From JBMYYR01 sp049609625 (lineage in GTDB: Bacteria > Bacteroidota > Bacteroidia > Flavobacteriales > CAJXXR01): a stretch of DNA of 64,000 nucleotides. The stretch spans positions 1-64,000 of the forward strand of contig JBMYYR010000002.1 of assembly GCA_049609625.1 (NCBI GenBank). The letters run 5' to 3'. Shown in pieces: positions 53,473 to 61,703 of the stretch (positions are counted from its first letter, which is position 1; the number at the start of each line of letters is the position of its first letter). The notes beneath the pieces were generated by a model. The model worked only from the letters and a program-made list of their open reading frames with translations. It was not told the origin of the DNA and did not search any database. The position numbers and the translations under genes were made by a program.

Positions 53473-54912
53473 TTATCTTTCATATTTACAGCAAGTGTGT
53501 AAGGCCTCATAATCTTCATCTTTTGCTTTGGAACGTTCAGTATCATAACCCGCTTTATTTATAGCTTGATGAACTGTTTTTAATTCAATTTTATCCGGAT
53601 AATAGTTTAATGAAAGTATGCTTTTGTTATCCAATACTTTAAGAGCTATATCTCTATTTTGACTTTGATTTATAGATCCAACACAAAATTTTAATTCAAC
53701 ACCTATTAACATGCTTTTATCTTCAATCTGGGTATAAAGACTACGGCTAGTGTATGCGCCAGAATCGTTTAAAAAAGAAACAAATAAACCCATAACCGCA
53801 CTCGAATTAAGATAAAAAGGGTTGATAACGGAATAGACAACATCTATTTGTCCATCGTTATTTATGTCTGTGGCTTCTAATTGTTTTACTTGACCAGAAA
53901 AACCATCTATTTTGTATCTTTTTTTGATAATGAAATCAAAACTGTTGTTGTTTTGATTTTTATAATAAAACATATTATGTGCATCAAACAAAAGCAAATC
54001 CTGAAGTCCATCTCCATCATAATCAACAAGTTTTGTGAATTTAGTATAGAGGTTGGTTTCTCCTAAATGTTCAATGTTTAAGCCGTTGTAAATACATTGA
54101 ATTTGCGCATCTGAATCCACAAAAACAATATCTTCAAGCTCATTAGTGTCTAAATCGCCAACATCGAAACTTTTGATACAAGATTCTAACATCAAATCAG
54201 AAAAATGACAAGCGTTGTTTCTGATGAGTCCTAAGTTGCTGTTACAGAAATCATTACTATAAACAACCAAGACGTCCAAATCGCCATCAGCATCATAATC
54301 CACCGATTCCATCTGCGTTATGTTGGTAAAATGTGTTTCAATTTCTGAATGTTTGTAATGTTCGTCGCCTGTATTTTCTAGGTAAACCAATTGATTTGAT
54401 GTTGAGGTCGAAAACAGGTCGATGTCGCCATCAGCATCAAAATCTACGGGTAAAAGTATGTTTGGATTTTGGATGTGTGTGCCCAAAATAATTTTCCGAT
54501 GTTCAAAAGGAAAATCTTCCTCATCAGTTGTTTCAAAACTCAATATATATTCTACCACACTATCGCAACCGATAAAAGAAGTTAAAGTATCTACGAATGT
54601 AGTGTCGGCATAAAAAGTCTGGTGATTTATGACGTAAGAACAACGTTCAGTACTGATGTTTTGCTGATGACAACTAATACTCGGAAGCACCGAAAGATTC
54701 AAATTGACAATAGAATCTTCGTTGCTTTGGCTGACTAAAGTATCGGAATAGAATCCTGCTATGGAATAGGACGCCGCACCGACCTGAACACTATGGCCTT
54801 CGCAAATGGAGACAAACAGCGTAGTGTCGCTCGCCTGATGTTGATTGTTGGTGTTGGAAAATACTGATAGACAACTTATTAGAGTAGAAAAAAGAAAGAG
54901 GTAATGTTTCAT
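53473..54912 (-). CDS. FG-GAP/VCBS-repeat secreted protein with HMA-like C-terminal tail
   Basis: A signal peptide (MKHYLFLFSTLISCLSVF) is followed by a Cys-containing region (about 25-135), then five FG-GAP repeats with calcium-binding Asp patterns such as DFDADGDIDLFS, DYDADGDLDVLV, DYDGDGLQDLLL and DINNDGQIDVVY, which predict an integrin-like propeller. The last about 54 residues (426-479), ending NKAGYDTERSKAKDEDYEAL and then HTCCKYER, look like the second half of a heavy-metal-associated domain from small Bacteroidetes metal-binding proteins. No type IX sorting domain is present. I chose the ATG at 54912, which gives the best signal peptide. Function unknown. Confidence 0.78.
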   Translation of the reverse strand: MKHYLFLFSTLISCLSVFSNTNNQHQASDTTLFVSICEGHSVQVGAASYSIAGFYSDTLVSQSNEDSIVNLNLSVLPSISCHQQNISTERCSYVINHQTFYADTTFVDTLTSFIGCDSVVEYILSFETTDEEDFPFEHRKIILGTHIQNPNILLPVDFDADGDIDLFSTSTSNQLVYLENTGDEHYKHSEIETHFTNITQMESVDYDADGDLDVLVVYSNDFCNSNLGLIRNNACHFSDLMLESCIKSFDVGDLDTNELEDIVFVDSDAQIQCIYNGLNIEHLGETNLYTKFTKLVDYDGDGLQDLLLFDAHNMFYYKNQNNNSFDFIIKKRYKIDGFSGQVKQLEATDINNDGQIDVVYSVINPFYLNSSAVMGLFVSFLNDSGAYTSRSLYTQIEDKSMLIGVELKFCVGSINQSQNRDIALKVLDNKSILSLNYYPDKIELKTVHQAINKAGYDTERSKAKDEDYEALHTCCKYER

Positions 54913-55050
54913 AATCGTATTGATTTTCAAGATAAACATGATCTTTAAGACCTGAACATACTCTTATAACTCAACATAATGTTAAAAATTGCTTAAACTT
55001 AACTCTTCTTCAACATCACTTTTGCTTGATAGATTTCAAAAGCCAAATCG

Positions 55051-55105
55051 ATAAATTTAACTCTCAAAACGTATATAAAATGCAAGTTTCGAGAGTTAAA
55101 TTTAT
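55051..55105. repeat. 15-bp perfect inverted repeat next to a promoter
   Basis: ATAAATTTAACTCTC (55051-55065) and GAGAGTTAAATTTAT (55091-55105) are exact reverse complements. After one mismatch the pairing continues for four more bases (AAAC/GTTT), leaving a 15-nt loop. The right arm ends on the first base of the -7 element at 55105-55112. It lies in the 224-bp divergent gap and looks like an operator or a large hairpin. Confidence 0.75.
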
Positions 55106-55112
55106 ATATTTG
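55105..55112 (+). promoter_or_regulatory. putative -7 element of the small secreted protein gene
   Basis: TATATTTG is a full match to TAnnTTTG, 25 bp before the ATG at 55137. No TTG is present at the -33 position, where the right arm of the inverted repeat lies instead. Expression may therefore depend on an activator bound to that repeat. Confidence 0.45.
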
Positions 55113-55136
55113 TTTCAAAATAAAACATTTAAGTCA

Positions 55137-55769
55137 ATGAAGTCATTCGTTATTCTATTCATTTTTTTGATAAACTCAGCTATTGCAAATGCTCAATTTG
55201 GTAAAGAACATGCTATTTATGTTTCTTCTGATTTAAGTTTTGGAATGTATTTTGGAATCGACCTAAATTTGAATTATATGTATAAAGAAACGTATTCGTT
55301 GAGGCTAGGCTTGTCTGGATTTGTACGCGATTCTAAAACGACACCCAAGGATTATAATCCAGGTTTAGAACTACTGCCATTTACTGGTCCAATTGATCAA
55401 TTGGTGAATTATCAATTGTGTGTAGGAAAAATAAAACTCTTAAATCCCAAAGGCACGATAAGGTTAAATCAATTTGTCGGTTTGGCTTATACTCTTATTT
55501 CTGAGCCCGACAATTATGTAAAAGGATCGTCTGGTTTTTTTAGTGATAATTACGATTGGGAATTTGAAAAGCATCACGTGTTAAGTCTGCTCATTAATCC
55601 AAAATTTGAGTTTGCTTTTACAAGATATTTTGGACTTTCTATTTCGCCTATACTTTTGATCAACAAAGACCGAGTAAACATTGGTGTGGGAGCAGGCACT
55701 ATGTTTGGTTTGCTTAGAAAACGAAAAAAGCAACGAAAAAGTATTAGAAACAAAACTGAATATTTGTAG
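55137..55769 (+). CDS. secreted beta-rich protein, probable small outer-membrane barrel
   Basis: The signal peptide (MKSFVILFIFLINSAIANA, then Gln) precedes a 190-residue protein with alternating hydrophobic and polar residues and aromatic strand ends (LSFGMYFGIDLNLNYMYKE; YSLRLGLSGFVRDSK; IGVGAGTMFGLL). This suggests an eight-stranded outer-membrane barrel of the porin-like type. It belongs to no family that I can name. The start was moved from an upstream in-frame ATG to the one that follows the promoter and yields a signal peptide. The product is 210 aa. It is divergent from the FG-GAP gene. Confidence 0.72.
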   Translation: MKSFVILFIFLINSAIANAQFGKEHAIYVSSDLSFGMYFGIDLNLNYMYKETYSLRLGLSGFVRDSKTTPKDYNPGLELLPFTGPIDQLVNYQLCVGKIKLLNPKGTIRLNQFVGLAYTLISEPDNYVKGSSGFFSDNYDWEFEKHHVLSLLINPKFEFAFTRYFGLSISPILLINKDRVNIGVGAGTMFGLLRKRKKQRKSIRNKTEYL

Positions 55770-55938
55770 GCATTGTTTCAAAGAGTCGAAACCTCAAAGC
55801 TAAGAAAAAAACAATGTTAAAAACATCTTAATCTACTGTATTTCAATACATTATATCAATACTATCAACATATTAAAAATCTATCAGAACTGACGTTGAA
55901 ATTAGGATTCGGAAAACTCTAAATAAAACCTACTAAAT

Positions 55939-56418
55939 TTACCTCACCTTCAAACGCTCAACAATATCCAAAACAGCAGGACAAACTAAGGTATTTTGAT
56001 AGGTTAAATCAAGGATTTGATGCATTTTTCGGCGGTCGGTGTGGGGAAATTCAGCGCAAGCATCAGGTCGGTGTTCATAAATGCGGCAGCTGTTGTCGTC
56101 TTCAAGAAAAACGCAAGGACTTGATTTTAGAACAAAATCGTGATCGTCGTCTTGGCGTAAATAGCTAGCAATAAATTCAGCTTCACTTTGTCGGAAATGC
56201 TTTGCTAAACGTTTGATATCACGAGTTTTAAAAATCGGACTGGTGGTTTTGCAGCAATTGGCACAATCGAGGCAATCGGTTTGTTTAAAAACCTCTTGAT
56301 GCGCTTTGTGAAACTGTTTGTCGAGGTCTTTTGCTTTCTTTTTTTTGAGTTGAGAAAGGAATTTTTTGTTTTCTTTCTTTAATTCTTCTGCGTTTTTTAG
56401 AAATTTGTCCAAATTCAT
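55939..56418 (-). CDS. YkgJ-family cysteine cluster protein
   Basis: The protein binds zinc or iron through a Cys cluster: CLDCANCCKTTSP in the middle and SPCVFLEDDNSCRIYEHRPDAC near the end, the typical YkgJ pattern. The N-terminal about 45 residues are Lys-rich and helical. Its biochemical role is not established. It is 159 aa long. The start codon lies only 7 bp from that of the divergent methyltransferase gene, so each promoter must lie inside the other gene. Confidence 0.88.
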   Translation of the reverse strand: MNLDKFLKNAEELKKENKKFLSQLKKKKAKDLDKQFHKAHQEVFKQTDCLDCANCCKTTSPIFKTRDIKRLAKHFRQSEAEFIASYLRQDDDHDFVLKSSPCVFLEDDNSCRIYEHRPDACAEFPHTDRRKMHQILDLTYQNTLVCPAVLDIVERLKVR

Positions 56419-56425
56419 ATCATTG

Positions 56426-57142
56426 ATGTCAAGTTTAGAAACCCAAGCTCACTCTGCTAACGATCCGATGGGCAAGGCAATATACGATTTTTCTTTAGGC
56501 AAAACCTGTGCGCCAATCTTGGTGCATTCGCCCGAGTTTTTTGATGATTGTATTGATGTGCCTTATCTTTTCAGGTCGTTTGAAGATTGCCCCGAATTGG
56601 AACAAATGGCTCTAAAAAGGGCAAAAGGCCATATTCTGGATGTCGGTTGTGGCGCTGGGCCGCATTTATCTTATCTGATTCAACATCAAAAAAAAGCTTT
56701 GGGAATTGATATTTCCGAACTCGCCATTAAAAGCCTTAAAGAAAAAGGCTTGCCAGCCGAATGTGTTTCCATCTTCGAGTTCAAACCCAAAGAAAAATTT
56801 GACACCATTTTATTGTTGATGAATGGTTTAGGTTTGGCGGGAACGCGAGCAGAATTGCCACAATTTCTCGAAACCATCAAAGGCTTATTGTCAGAAACTG
56901 GAGAGGTTTTAGTAGAATCTTGCGCTATGGATTATTTGTTTGATAATGAGAAAGATGCGAAGGCTTTTTCTGGAGAAATTCTTTATCAGATGCAGTATGA
57001 AAATTGTCTTGGCAAGCCGTTTTATTGGCTGTATTTAAGTTTCGATGAGCTTAAAACATTCGCCAAACAAGTAGGTTTAAAAGCAGAATGTATTTATCAG
57101 ACCGAATCTAGTTCGTATTTAGCTCGGCTTTGGCATACTTAG
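56426..57142 (+). CDS. class I SAM-dependent methyltransferase
   Basis: The SAM-binding motif I is GHILDVGCGAGPHLSYL (about 68-84), followed by KALGIDISELAIKSL (motif II acidic end) and FDTILLLMNGLG (motif III region). The 238-aa product matches the general methyltransferase fold. The substrate is not indicated. I use the ATG at 56426, because the longer frame from 56366 runs into the divergent ykgJ gene. The stop codon is followed by a 227-bp region before ctaB. Confidence 0.83.
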   Translation: MSSLETQAHSANDPMGKAIYDFSLGKTCAPILVHSPEFFDDCIDVPYLFRSFEDCPELEQMALKRAKGHILDVGCGAGPHLSYLIQHQKKALGIDISELAIKSLKEKGLPAECVSIFEFKPKEKFDTILLLMNGLGLAGTRAELPQFLETIKGLLSETGEVLVESCAMDYLFDNEKDAKAFSGEILYQMQYENCLGKPFYWLYLSFDELKTFAKQVGLKAECIYQTESSSYLARLWHT

Positions 57143-57318
57143 CTAATAAATGGGCTGTACTTAGCTTGTTTTCAGACTCTTCTGTTCGTTTGCTTAAATT
57201 TGGAATAGGATTAGCTACTGAGATTAACTTAAAGCTCTCTTTGTTAGGTAGTTATAATGAAATGTATTACAGAGCCAAAAAGAAGGACATCAAAATCAAA
57301 TTAAAGCAATATTTGACT

Positions 57319-57326
57319 TAAATTTG
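57319..57326 (+). promoter_or_regulatory. putative -7 element of the ctaB/cox cluster
   Basis: TAAATTTG matches TAnnTTTG 44 bp before the TTG start of the haem O synthase. No TTG is found at the correct spacing. The leader contains two 12-nt direct repeats. Confidence 0.37.
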
Positions 57327-57349
57327 CCGAACAATTTACCGAACAATCT
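57326..57349 (+). repeat. 12-nt tandem repeat in the ctaB leader
   Basis: GCCGAACAATTT (57326-57337) is followed at once by ACCGAACAATCT (57338-57349), 10 of 12 identical, between the -7 element and the start codon. It is in the expected 5' untranslated region, so it could be an RNA or protein binding site. Confidence 0.5.
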
Positions 57350-57369
57350 GCCCCATCAAAAAAAAACTA

Positions 57370-58263
57370 TTGGTCGTGAGTCGTTTAAAAATCTATTCTG
57401 AATTAGCCAAAATTCGGCTGAGTACAACCGTTCTTTTTTCGGCGCTTGTAGGCTATGTTTTAGGTACAGACACCACCTATGGCGAAGCGTTTGATTGGTT
57501 TCACTTTGTGATGTTGGCCATCGGTGGATTTTTGGTCATTGCGTCTTCCAATGGATTCAACCAAGTTTACGAAAAAGACACCGATAAGCTTATGAAACGT
57601 ACCGAAACTCGCCCTTTGCCCGAAGGTCGAATTTCGCCAACCGAAGGAATCATTTTCTCTACAGTAGCCGGTGTGATTGGTATTTTTTGTCTCACACAAA
57701 TCAATATGAAATGTGCTATCTATGGCGCTATTTCGCTGATTCTCTACGCCGCAATCTACACACCATTAAAAACCAAAAGTCCCATAGCGGTTCTGGTTGG
57801 TGCTTTTCCTGGTGCTATTCCGGCGATGATAGGTTGGCTGGCAGCAACAAACCATTTTGGTATTGAACCAGGTATTTTGTTTGCTATTCAATTTTTGTGG
57901 CAATTCCCTCATTTTTGGGCCATTGCGTGGCTTCAAGACGACGAATACAAAAAAGCAGGCATCAGATTATTGCCTTCCGGACTGCGAGACAAAAGCTCGG
58001 CTTATCAGGTGATGTCCTATTCGCTTTGGCTGATTCCCGTCTCAATTTCGCCTTTGCTTTTTCCGTTTTTGGATGTCCAAAGTGATCTTAAACTTTCTTA
58101 TTTAGGCGGCGGACTCATCTTTTTGTTAGGGCTTTGGGTCTTTAGAGACGCGTATGGTTTGATGAAGGCTTGCTCTATGGAAGCGGCAAAAAAACTCATG
58201 TTTACCTGCCTAAAATACCTGCCTTTAGTTCAGATTATATTCCTTATAGATAAATACATTTAA
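57370..58263 (+). CDS. ctaB: protohaem IX farnesyltransferase (haem O synthase)
   Basis: The enzyme farnesylates haem b to haem O, the precursor of haem A for cytochrome oxidase. This UbiA-type protein has the motif NGFNQVYEKDTDKLMKRTET (Asp motif, about 58-77), the second loop around LPSGLRDKSSAYQVM and about eight membrane helices. The 297-aa length fits CtaB/CyoE. No ATG precedes the conserved N-terminus: the start is TTG 57370 or GTG 57376. It leads the oxidase cluster, 4 bp before the small subunit III gene. Confidence 0.93.
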   Translation: MVVSRLKIYSELAKIRLSTTVLFSALVGYVLGTDTTYGEAFDWFHFVMLAIGGFLVIASSNGFNQVYEKDTDKLMKRTETRPLPEGRISPTEGIIFSTVAGVIGIFCLTQINMKCAIYGAISLILYAAIYTPLKTKSPIAVLVGAFPGAIPAMIGWLAATNHFGIEPGILFAIQFLWQFPHFWAIAWLQDDEYKKAGIRLLPSGLRDKSSAYQVMSYSLWLIPVSISPLLFPFLDVQSDLKLSYLGGGLIFLLGLWVFRDAYGLMKACSMEAAKKLMFTCLKYLPLVQIIFLIDKYI

Positions 58264-58267
58264 TGTT

Positions 58268-58846
58268 ATGGACGAACAACTTATTATAAAGAAAAAAACC
58301 AGAAAACCATTACTTTTCATTGCCATGTTGAGTATGTTTATGATGTTTGCCGGACTCACAAGTGCCTACATTGTTAGCAAACACAGTACGGCGTCTACCT
58401 GGAGAGAAATCGACTTGCCGCCAGCATTCCTATGGTCGACCGTAGCTATTGTTTTGAGCTCGATTTTACTTTTTATAGCTTCCAAACAACTCAAACAAGC
58501 TAATTTTACTCAACTCCCGAAACTGACAGGACTGGCTTTGGCTTTGGGTGTAGCTTTTACTATTTTTCAATTTGTTGGTTTCGATCAGCTTTTTGAACTC
58601 AAGCACTACGCTGCAGGCGAAAAATCAACCGCCGCCTCTTCCTATATTTATGCTTTGGTTATTTTGCATCTCGCACACATGTTTACAGCACTCATTTCAC
58701 TTTTGGTTGTAACCATCAGAGCGTTTCAAAACAAATACACCAAAGAACATTATTTAGGCTTTGAGTTAGCGGCTATGTTTTGGCACTTTTTAGGTCTAAT
58801 ATGGCTTTACCTCTATATTTTCCTGAACACTGTCAATGCTGTTTAA
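58268..58846 (+). CDS. cytochrome c oxidase subunit III-like protein, short form
   Basis: A 192-aa protein with five hydrophobic helices and the COX3 family pattern. It opens with MLSMFMMFAGLTSAYIVSK and ends in the FELAAMFWHFLGLIWLYLYIFL motif. Bacteroidetes usually have two adjacent COX3 genes, this short one and the larger next one. It assembles with the catalytic subunits I and II, which are elsewhere. It lies 4 bp after ctaB. Confidence 0.9.
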   Translation: MDEQLIIKKKTRKPLLFIAMLSMFMMFAGLTSAYIVSKHSTASTWREIDLPPAFLWSTVAIVLSSILLFIASKQLKQANFTQLPKLTGLALALGVAFTIFQFVGFDQLFELKHYAAGEKSTAASSYIYALVILHLAHMFTALISLLVVTIRAFQNKYTKEHYLGFELAAMFWHFLGLIWLYLYIFLNTVNAV

Positions 58847-58893
58847 AATAATTCTAAATAACAAAACATCGAGCCACAAACAACATCAATAAA

Positions 58894-58923
58894 TTGATAG
58901 TTTGAAAGGAATATTTATCTTTG
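58894..58923 (+). promoter_or_regulatory. promoter of the second COX3 gene
   Basis: TTG (58894-58896), a 19-nt spacer and TATCTTTG (58916-58923) match the Bacteroidetes consensus in full. The leader of about 60 nt contains a short hairpin TTTGC-GAAA-GCAAA (58940-58953). It allows expression of COX3, COX4 and the maturation genes independently of ctaB. Confidence 0.6.
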
Positions 58924-58988
58924 GCTTTTAAAACAAGGGTTTGCGAAAGCAAAATCTTGCAATAAACTAAAAATCAATACATTAACTT

Positions 58989-59855
58989 ATGTCAACTCAA
59001 GCCTCAGTGCAAACAAATTTTTGGAGTGGCGGCAGCCGACCAATGGAAGCTAGCTATGGGAAATTAATGATGTGGTTCTTTATCCTGACGGATGCCTTAA
59101 CCTTTTCAGGTTTTTTAGGTGCCTACGGATTTGCACGATTCAAATATCAAGACATCTGGCCTGTTGCCGAAGATGTATTTACGCATTTTCCTGGTATGGA
59201 CGGAAACCATCCCTTATTATTTGTTGCTTTAATGACATTTATCCTAATTATGTCTTCCGTAACAATGGTTTTGGCAGTGCATCACGGGAAAAACATGGAC
59301 AAAAAGAAAGTTGTCCTTTGGATGGCATTAACTATTGTTGGAGGTCTGATTTTCCTCGGATCACAAGCTTGGGAATGGTCGCATTTTATTCACGGAACAG
59401 AAGGCGGAGCTTTGCTTTTAGCCGATGGTTCTATTGCGCATTTGATTCAAGCCGGAACAGAAATCAAACGTGAACTACTCTTTTTTACGGAGAGCGGTGT
59501 GATGAATGGAAATGTGTTGGCAACGGACATTCTAAAAATCGGAGAAGATGTCATTGTTTCTGACCCGACGAAAATTGCCCAACTCAAAGCCACTGCCGAA
59601 CAAGTCTTTGGAGCTAACCTTCATGTGAACGAATACGGACATCCGCTATTTGCAGACTTTTTCTTCTTTATTACAGGTTTCCACGGTTTCCACGTCTTTA
59701 CAGGTGTATTGATTAACATCATTATTTTTGTAAATGTATTGAGAGACACCTACCAAAAAAGAGGTCATTACGAAATGGTTGAAAAAGTTGGACTCTATTG
59801 GCACTTTGTCGATTTAGTTTGGGTATTCGTTTTTACCTTTTTCTACCTTATCTAA
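58989..59855 (+). CDS. cytochrome c oxidase subunit III
   Basis: A 288-aa polytopic protein with the COX3 motifs FFITGFHGFHVFTGVLINI and the C-terminal YWHFVDLVWVFVFTFFYLI. The N-terminal part (LMMWFFILTDALTFSGFLGAYGFARFK) is the first helix pair, and a long periplasmic loop (about 145-210) lies between later helices. It forms part of the aa3-type oxidase. It has its own predicted promoter and is followed by the subunit IV gene 36 bp later. Confidence 0.93.
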   Translation: MSTQASVQTNFWSGGSRPMEASYGKLMMWFFILTDALTFSGFLGAYGFARFKYQDIWPVAEDVFTHFPGMDGNHPLLFVALMTFILIMSSVTMVLAVHHGKNMDKKKVVLWMALTIVGGLIFLGSQAWEWSHFIHGTEGGALLLADGSIAHLIQAGTEIKRELLFFTESGVMNGNVLATDILKIGEDVIVSDPTKIAQLKATAEQVFGANLHVNEYGHPLFADFFFFITGFHGFHVFTGVLINIIIFVNVLRDTYQKRGHYEMVEKVGLYWHFVDLVWVFVFTFFYLI

Positions 59856-59891
59856 TTTATTGCAAAACAAAACACTACAAAACTATATCTT

Positions 59892-60206
59892 ATGGAAGCA
59901 CATGCTGGTTCTACAAAAAAAATCTGGGTTGTATTCTTTATCCTTTTAGTCGTAACGGCTGTTGAGGTTGGTTTGGGTATTTACAACTCTGAAAACCCAG
60001 GTATTATAAATTGGACTCTTCTAAAATGGACGTTCATCATTATGACCTTGTTTAAGGCCTATTACATCGTAAAAGAGTTCATGCACCTTGGCCACGAGCG
60101 CAAAAGTTTGATCTGGTCTTTGATTTTGCCTATCGTTATCTTGGTCCCTTATTTACTTTATATCCTGTTAGCGGAAGCCGAATACGTGTTTTCGACCCTA
60201 CAATAA
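59892..60206 (+). CDS. cytochrome c oxidase subunit IV (small)
   Basis: A 104-aa protein with three helices. The family signature is IMTLFKAYYIVKEFMHLGHERKSLIW, with the opening KIWVVFFILLVVTAVEVGLGIY. In Bacteroidetes it always accompanies the COX3 pair. It stabilises the oxidase complex and is not catalytic. A weak hairpin TTTTATGA / TCATAAAA (60216-60239) follows. Confidence 0.88.
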   Translation: MEAHAGSTKKIWVVFFILLVVTAVEVGLGIYNSENPGIINWTLLKWTFIIMTLFKAYYIVKEFMHLGHERKSLIWSLILPIVILVPYLLYILLAEAEYVFSTLQ

Positions 60207-60270
60207 AAACGCTTTTTTTATGAGAATTTCATCATAAAATGAGCCTAAACTAAGTCATAAGAACTCCACT

Positions 60271-61005
60271 ATGGCAAACCAATCTAGCAAAAATAAATCG
60301 AGGATAGTATTACTTATTATAGTCATATTGCCCTCGATGTTTTATGTTATGATGACAGCCGGAAAGCACAATATGCTTTACCTACCGCAAGTTGTCTCAA
60401 CAAATAATGGTTTTCAGCTCGACAGAACCAATAAACTGTTTCATGACAGTTTAAACCACCAACTGGCTTTGCCAGACGTGCTTTATACCAATTTGGAAAC
60501 AAACAAAACGCAAGCCCTAAGCCAGTTAGACTCTAAAATCTATGCACTTCAATTTGTAGAGATGGACAGCCTTTCCGGACTAGATTTGGCTCTGTTCTAC
60601 AAAACCGAAACCCAATTAGCCGAACGCCTCCTTCCTTTTGAAGATATTGAGCTGCTTACCATTTGGCGAAGTCCTCAGGCAAAAGCCATGTATCATCAAG
60701 CAAAAGCCGAACTCAGTCACCAATCTTTTACATCCTGGACGCATATTTCGATAGATACTTCAAGTTTTGATCTGATTAAAAATCAGGCATTTATTTCCCC
60801 AATTGTCCAAAGAAATCTAAACCACCAACGTTTGGTAACTATTGTCGACAAACAATTTGGCTTTAGAGCAGGGATTGATAAACACAACAAAGAAAAAGAT
60901 TTGTTTTGTTATGATATTGGTCGAGAATATGAAATTAAATTACTTTTAGAAGACCTAAAAGTACTTTTGGCAGAAGAGCATAAAGCCTTAAAATCTAAGG
61001 AATAA
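60271..61005 (+). CDS. SCO1-like paralogue without the copper-binding cysteines
   Basis: One N-terminal helix (LLIIVILPSMFYVMMTAG) anchors a domain that follows the next gene, the normal SCO protein, in outline. Its SKIYALQFVEMD (about 88-99) aligns with the SCO strand before CxxxC, but the two cysteines are Ser100 and Leu104. The SCO histidine is kept as His185 (NLNHQRLVTIVDK), and the C-terminal DKQFGFRAGIDK and LLLEDLKVLLAEE match the SCO ending. It therefore looks like a tandem duplicate that lost Cu binding. Family assignment is my inference. The end overlaps the SCO start (TAATG). Confidence 0.6.
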   Translation: MANQSSKNKSRIVLLIIVILPSMFYVMMTAGKHNMLYLPQVVSTNNGFQLDRTNKLFHDSLNHQLALPDVLYTNLETNKTQALSQLDSKIYALQFVEMDSLSGLDLALFYKTETQLAERLLPFEDIELLTIWRSPQAKAMYHQAKAELSHQSFTSWTHISIDTSSFDLIKNQAFISPIVQRNLNHQRLVTIVDKQFGFRAGIDKHNKEKDLFCYDIGREYEIKLLLEDLKVLLAEEHKALKSKE

Positions 61006-61703
61006 TGAAAAAAGGTGGTCTTGTAATTTTAGTTTTGATGCTGGTGTCAATCTTGATGTCTTGCGAAAACAAATCTAAAACCTTAGCGTTTATTGATGGC
61101 GAATTAGAGCTTGTAGAACAGCCAGACGGAACAAAAAAACTTGAAACGATACACCGAAAAGTCCCCGCATTTGCTTTACTAAATCAAGACAGTGTTTTGG
61201 TAAGCAATGTCAAATTTGACAATCAGGTTTATGTAGCAAACTTTATTTTCACGACCTGCCCGAGCATCTGTAAGGATATGACAACCAATATGATAGAGCT
61301 TCAGCGGATGTTGCAAGGTCTTGAGGGCATACGCTTTATATCACATTCTGTAAACCCGACCCACGATACACCAAAAATCCTTAAAGCCTACGCCGAAAGC
61401 TATGGTGCGAACCTCCAACAGTGGGATTTTGTAACGGGCGACAAAGAGGAAATCTACAAACTTGGTTTAGAAGGTTATTTGGCTGCCGTTGGCGAATCGG
61501 AAGAGCTTGGTCATGGCGGATTTTTGCATACCGAATACTTTGTTTTGGTTGACAAAAATGGCTTTCTCAGAACAGGTTTCGACAAAAATGGAAACCAACG
61601 TGGAGCCTACGACGGGACCAATTTAGAGGATATTCGCGCGCTTTACAGCGATATTAAACTGCTTTTAAAAGAAAAATCTGATGCTGACTTACCAAAAAAC
61701 TAA
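61005..61703 (+). CDS. SCO1/SenC copper chaperone for cytochrome oxidase
   Basis: A lipobox LMSC (Cys20) anchors the protein in the inner membrane. The thioredoxin-fold domain has the copper site TTCPSICK (Cys85, Cys89) and the third ligand His175 (FLHTEYF). SCO proteins deliver copper to the CuA centre of subunit II. The 232-aa length is usual. It lies in the oxidase cluster, coupled to the upstream paralogue and overlapping the DUF420 gene by 23 bp. Confidence 0.93.
   Translation: MKKGGLVILVLMLVSILMSCENKSKTLAFIDGELELVEQPDGTKKLETIHRKVPAFALLNQDSVLVSNVKFDNQVYVANFIFTTCPSICKDMTTNMIELQRMLQGLEGIRFISHSVNPTHDTPKILKAYAESYGANLQQWDFVTGDKEEIYKLGLEGYLAAVGESEELGHGGFLHTEYFVLVDKNGFLRTGFDKNGNQRGAYDGTNLEDIRALYSDIKLLLKEKSDADLPKN

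Noticed and set aside
55026..55136. N-terminal extension of the small secreted protein
   Set aside because: It would translate through the inverted repeat and promoter and bury the signal peptide.
57130..57321. 63-codon frame after the methyltransferase gene
   Set aside because: It starts inside the methyltransferase gene, has no family resemblance, and runs over the likely ctaB -7 element.
60216..60239. 8-bp inverted repeat between COX4 and the SCO-like gene
   Set aside because: It is A-T rich with a loop of 8 and no T-run afterwards; too weak to call a terminator.
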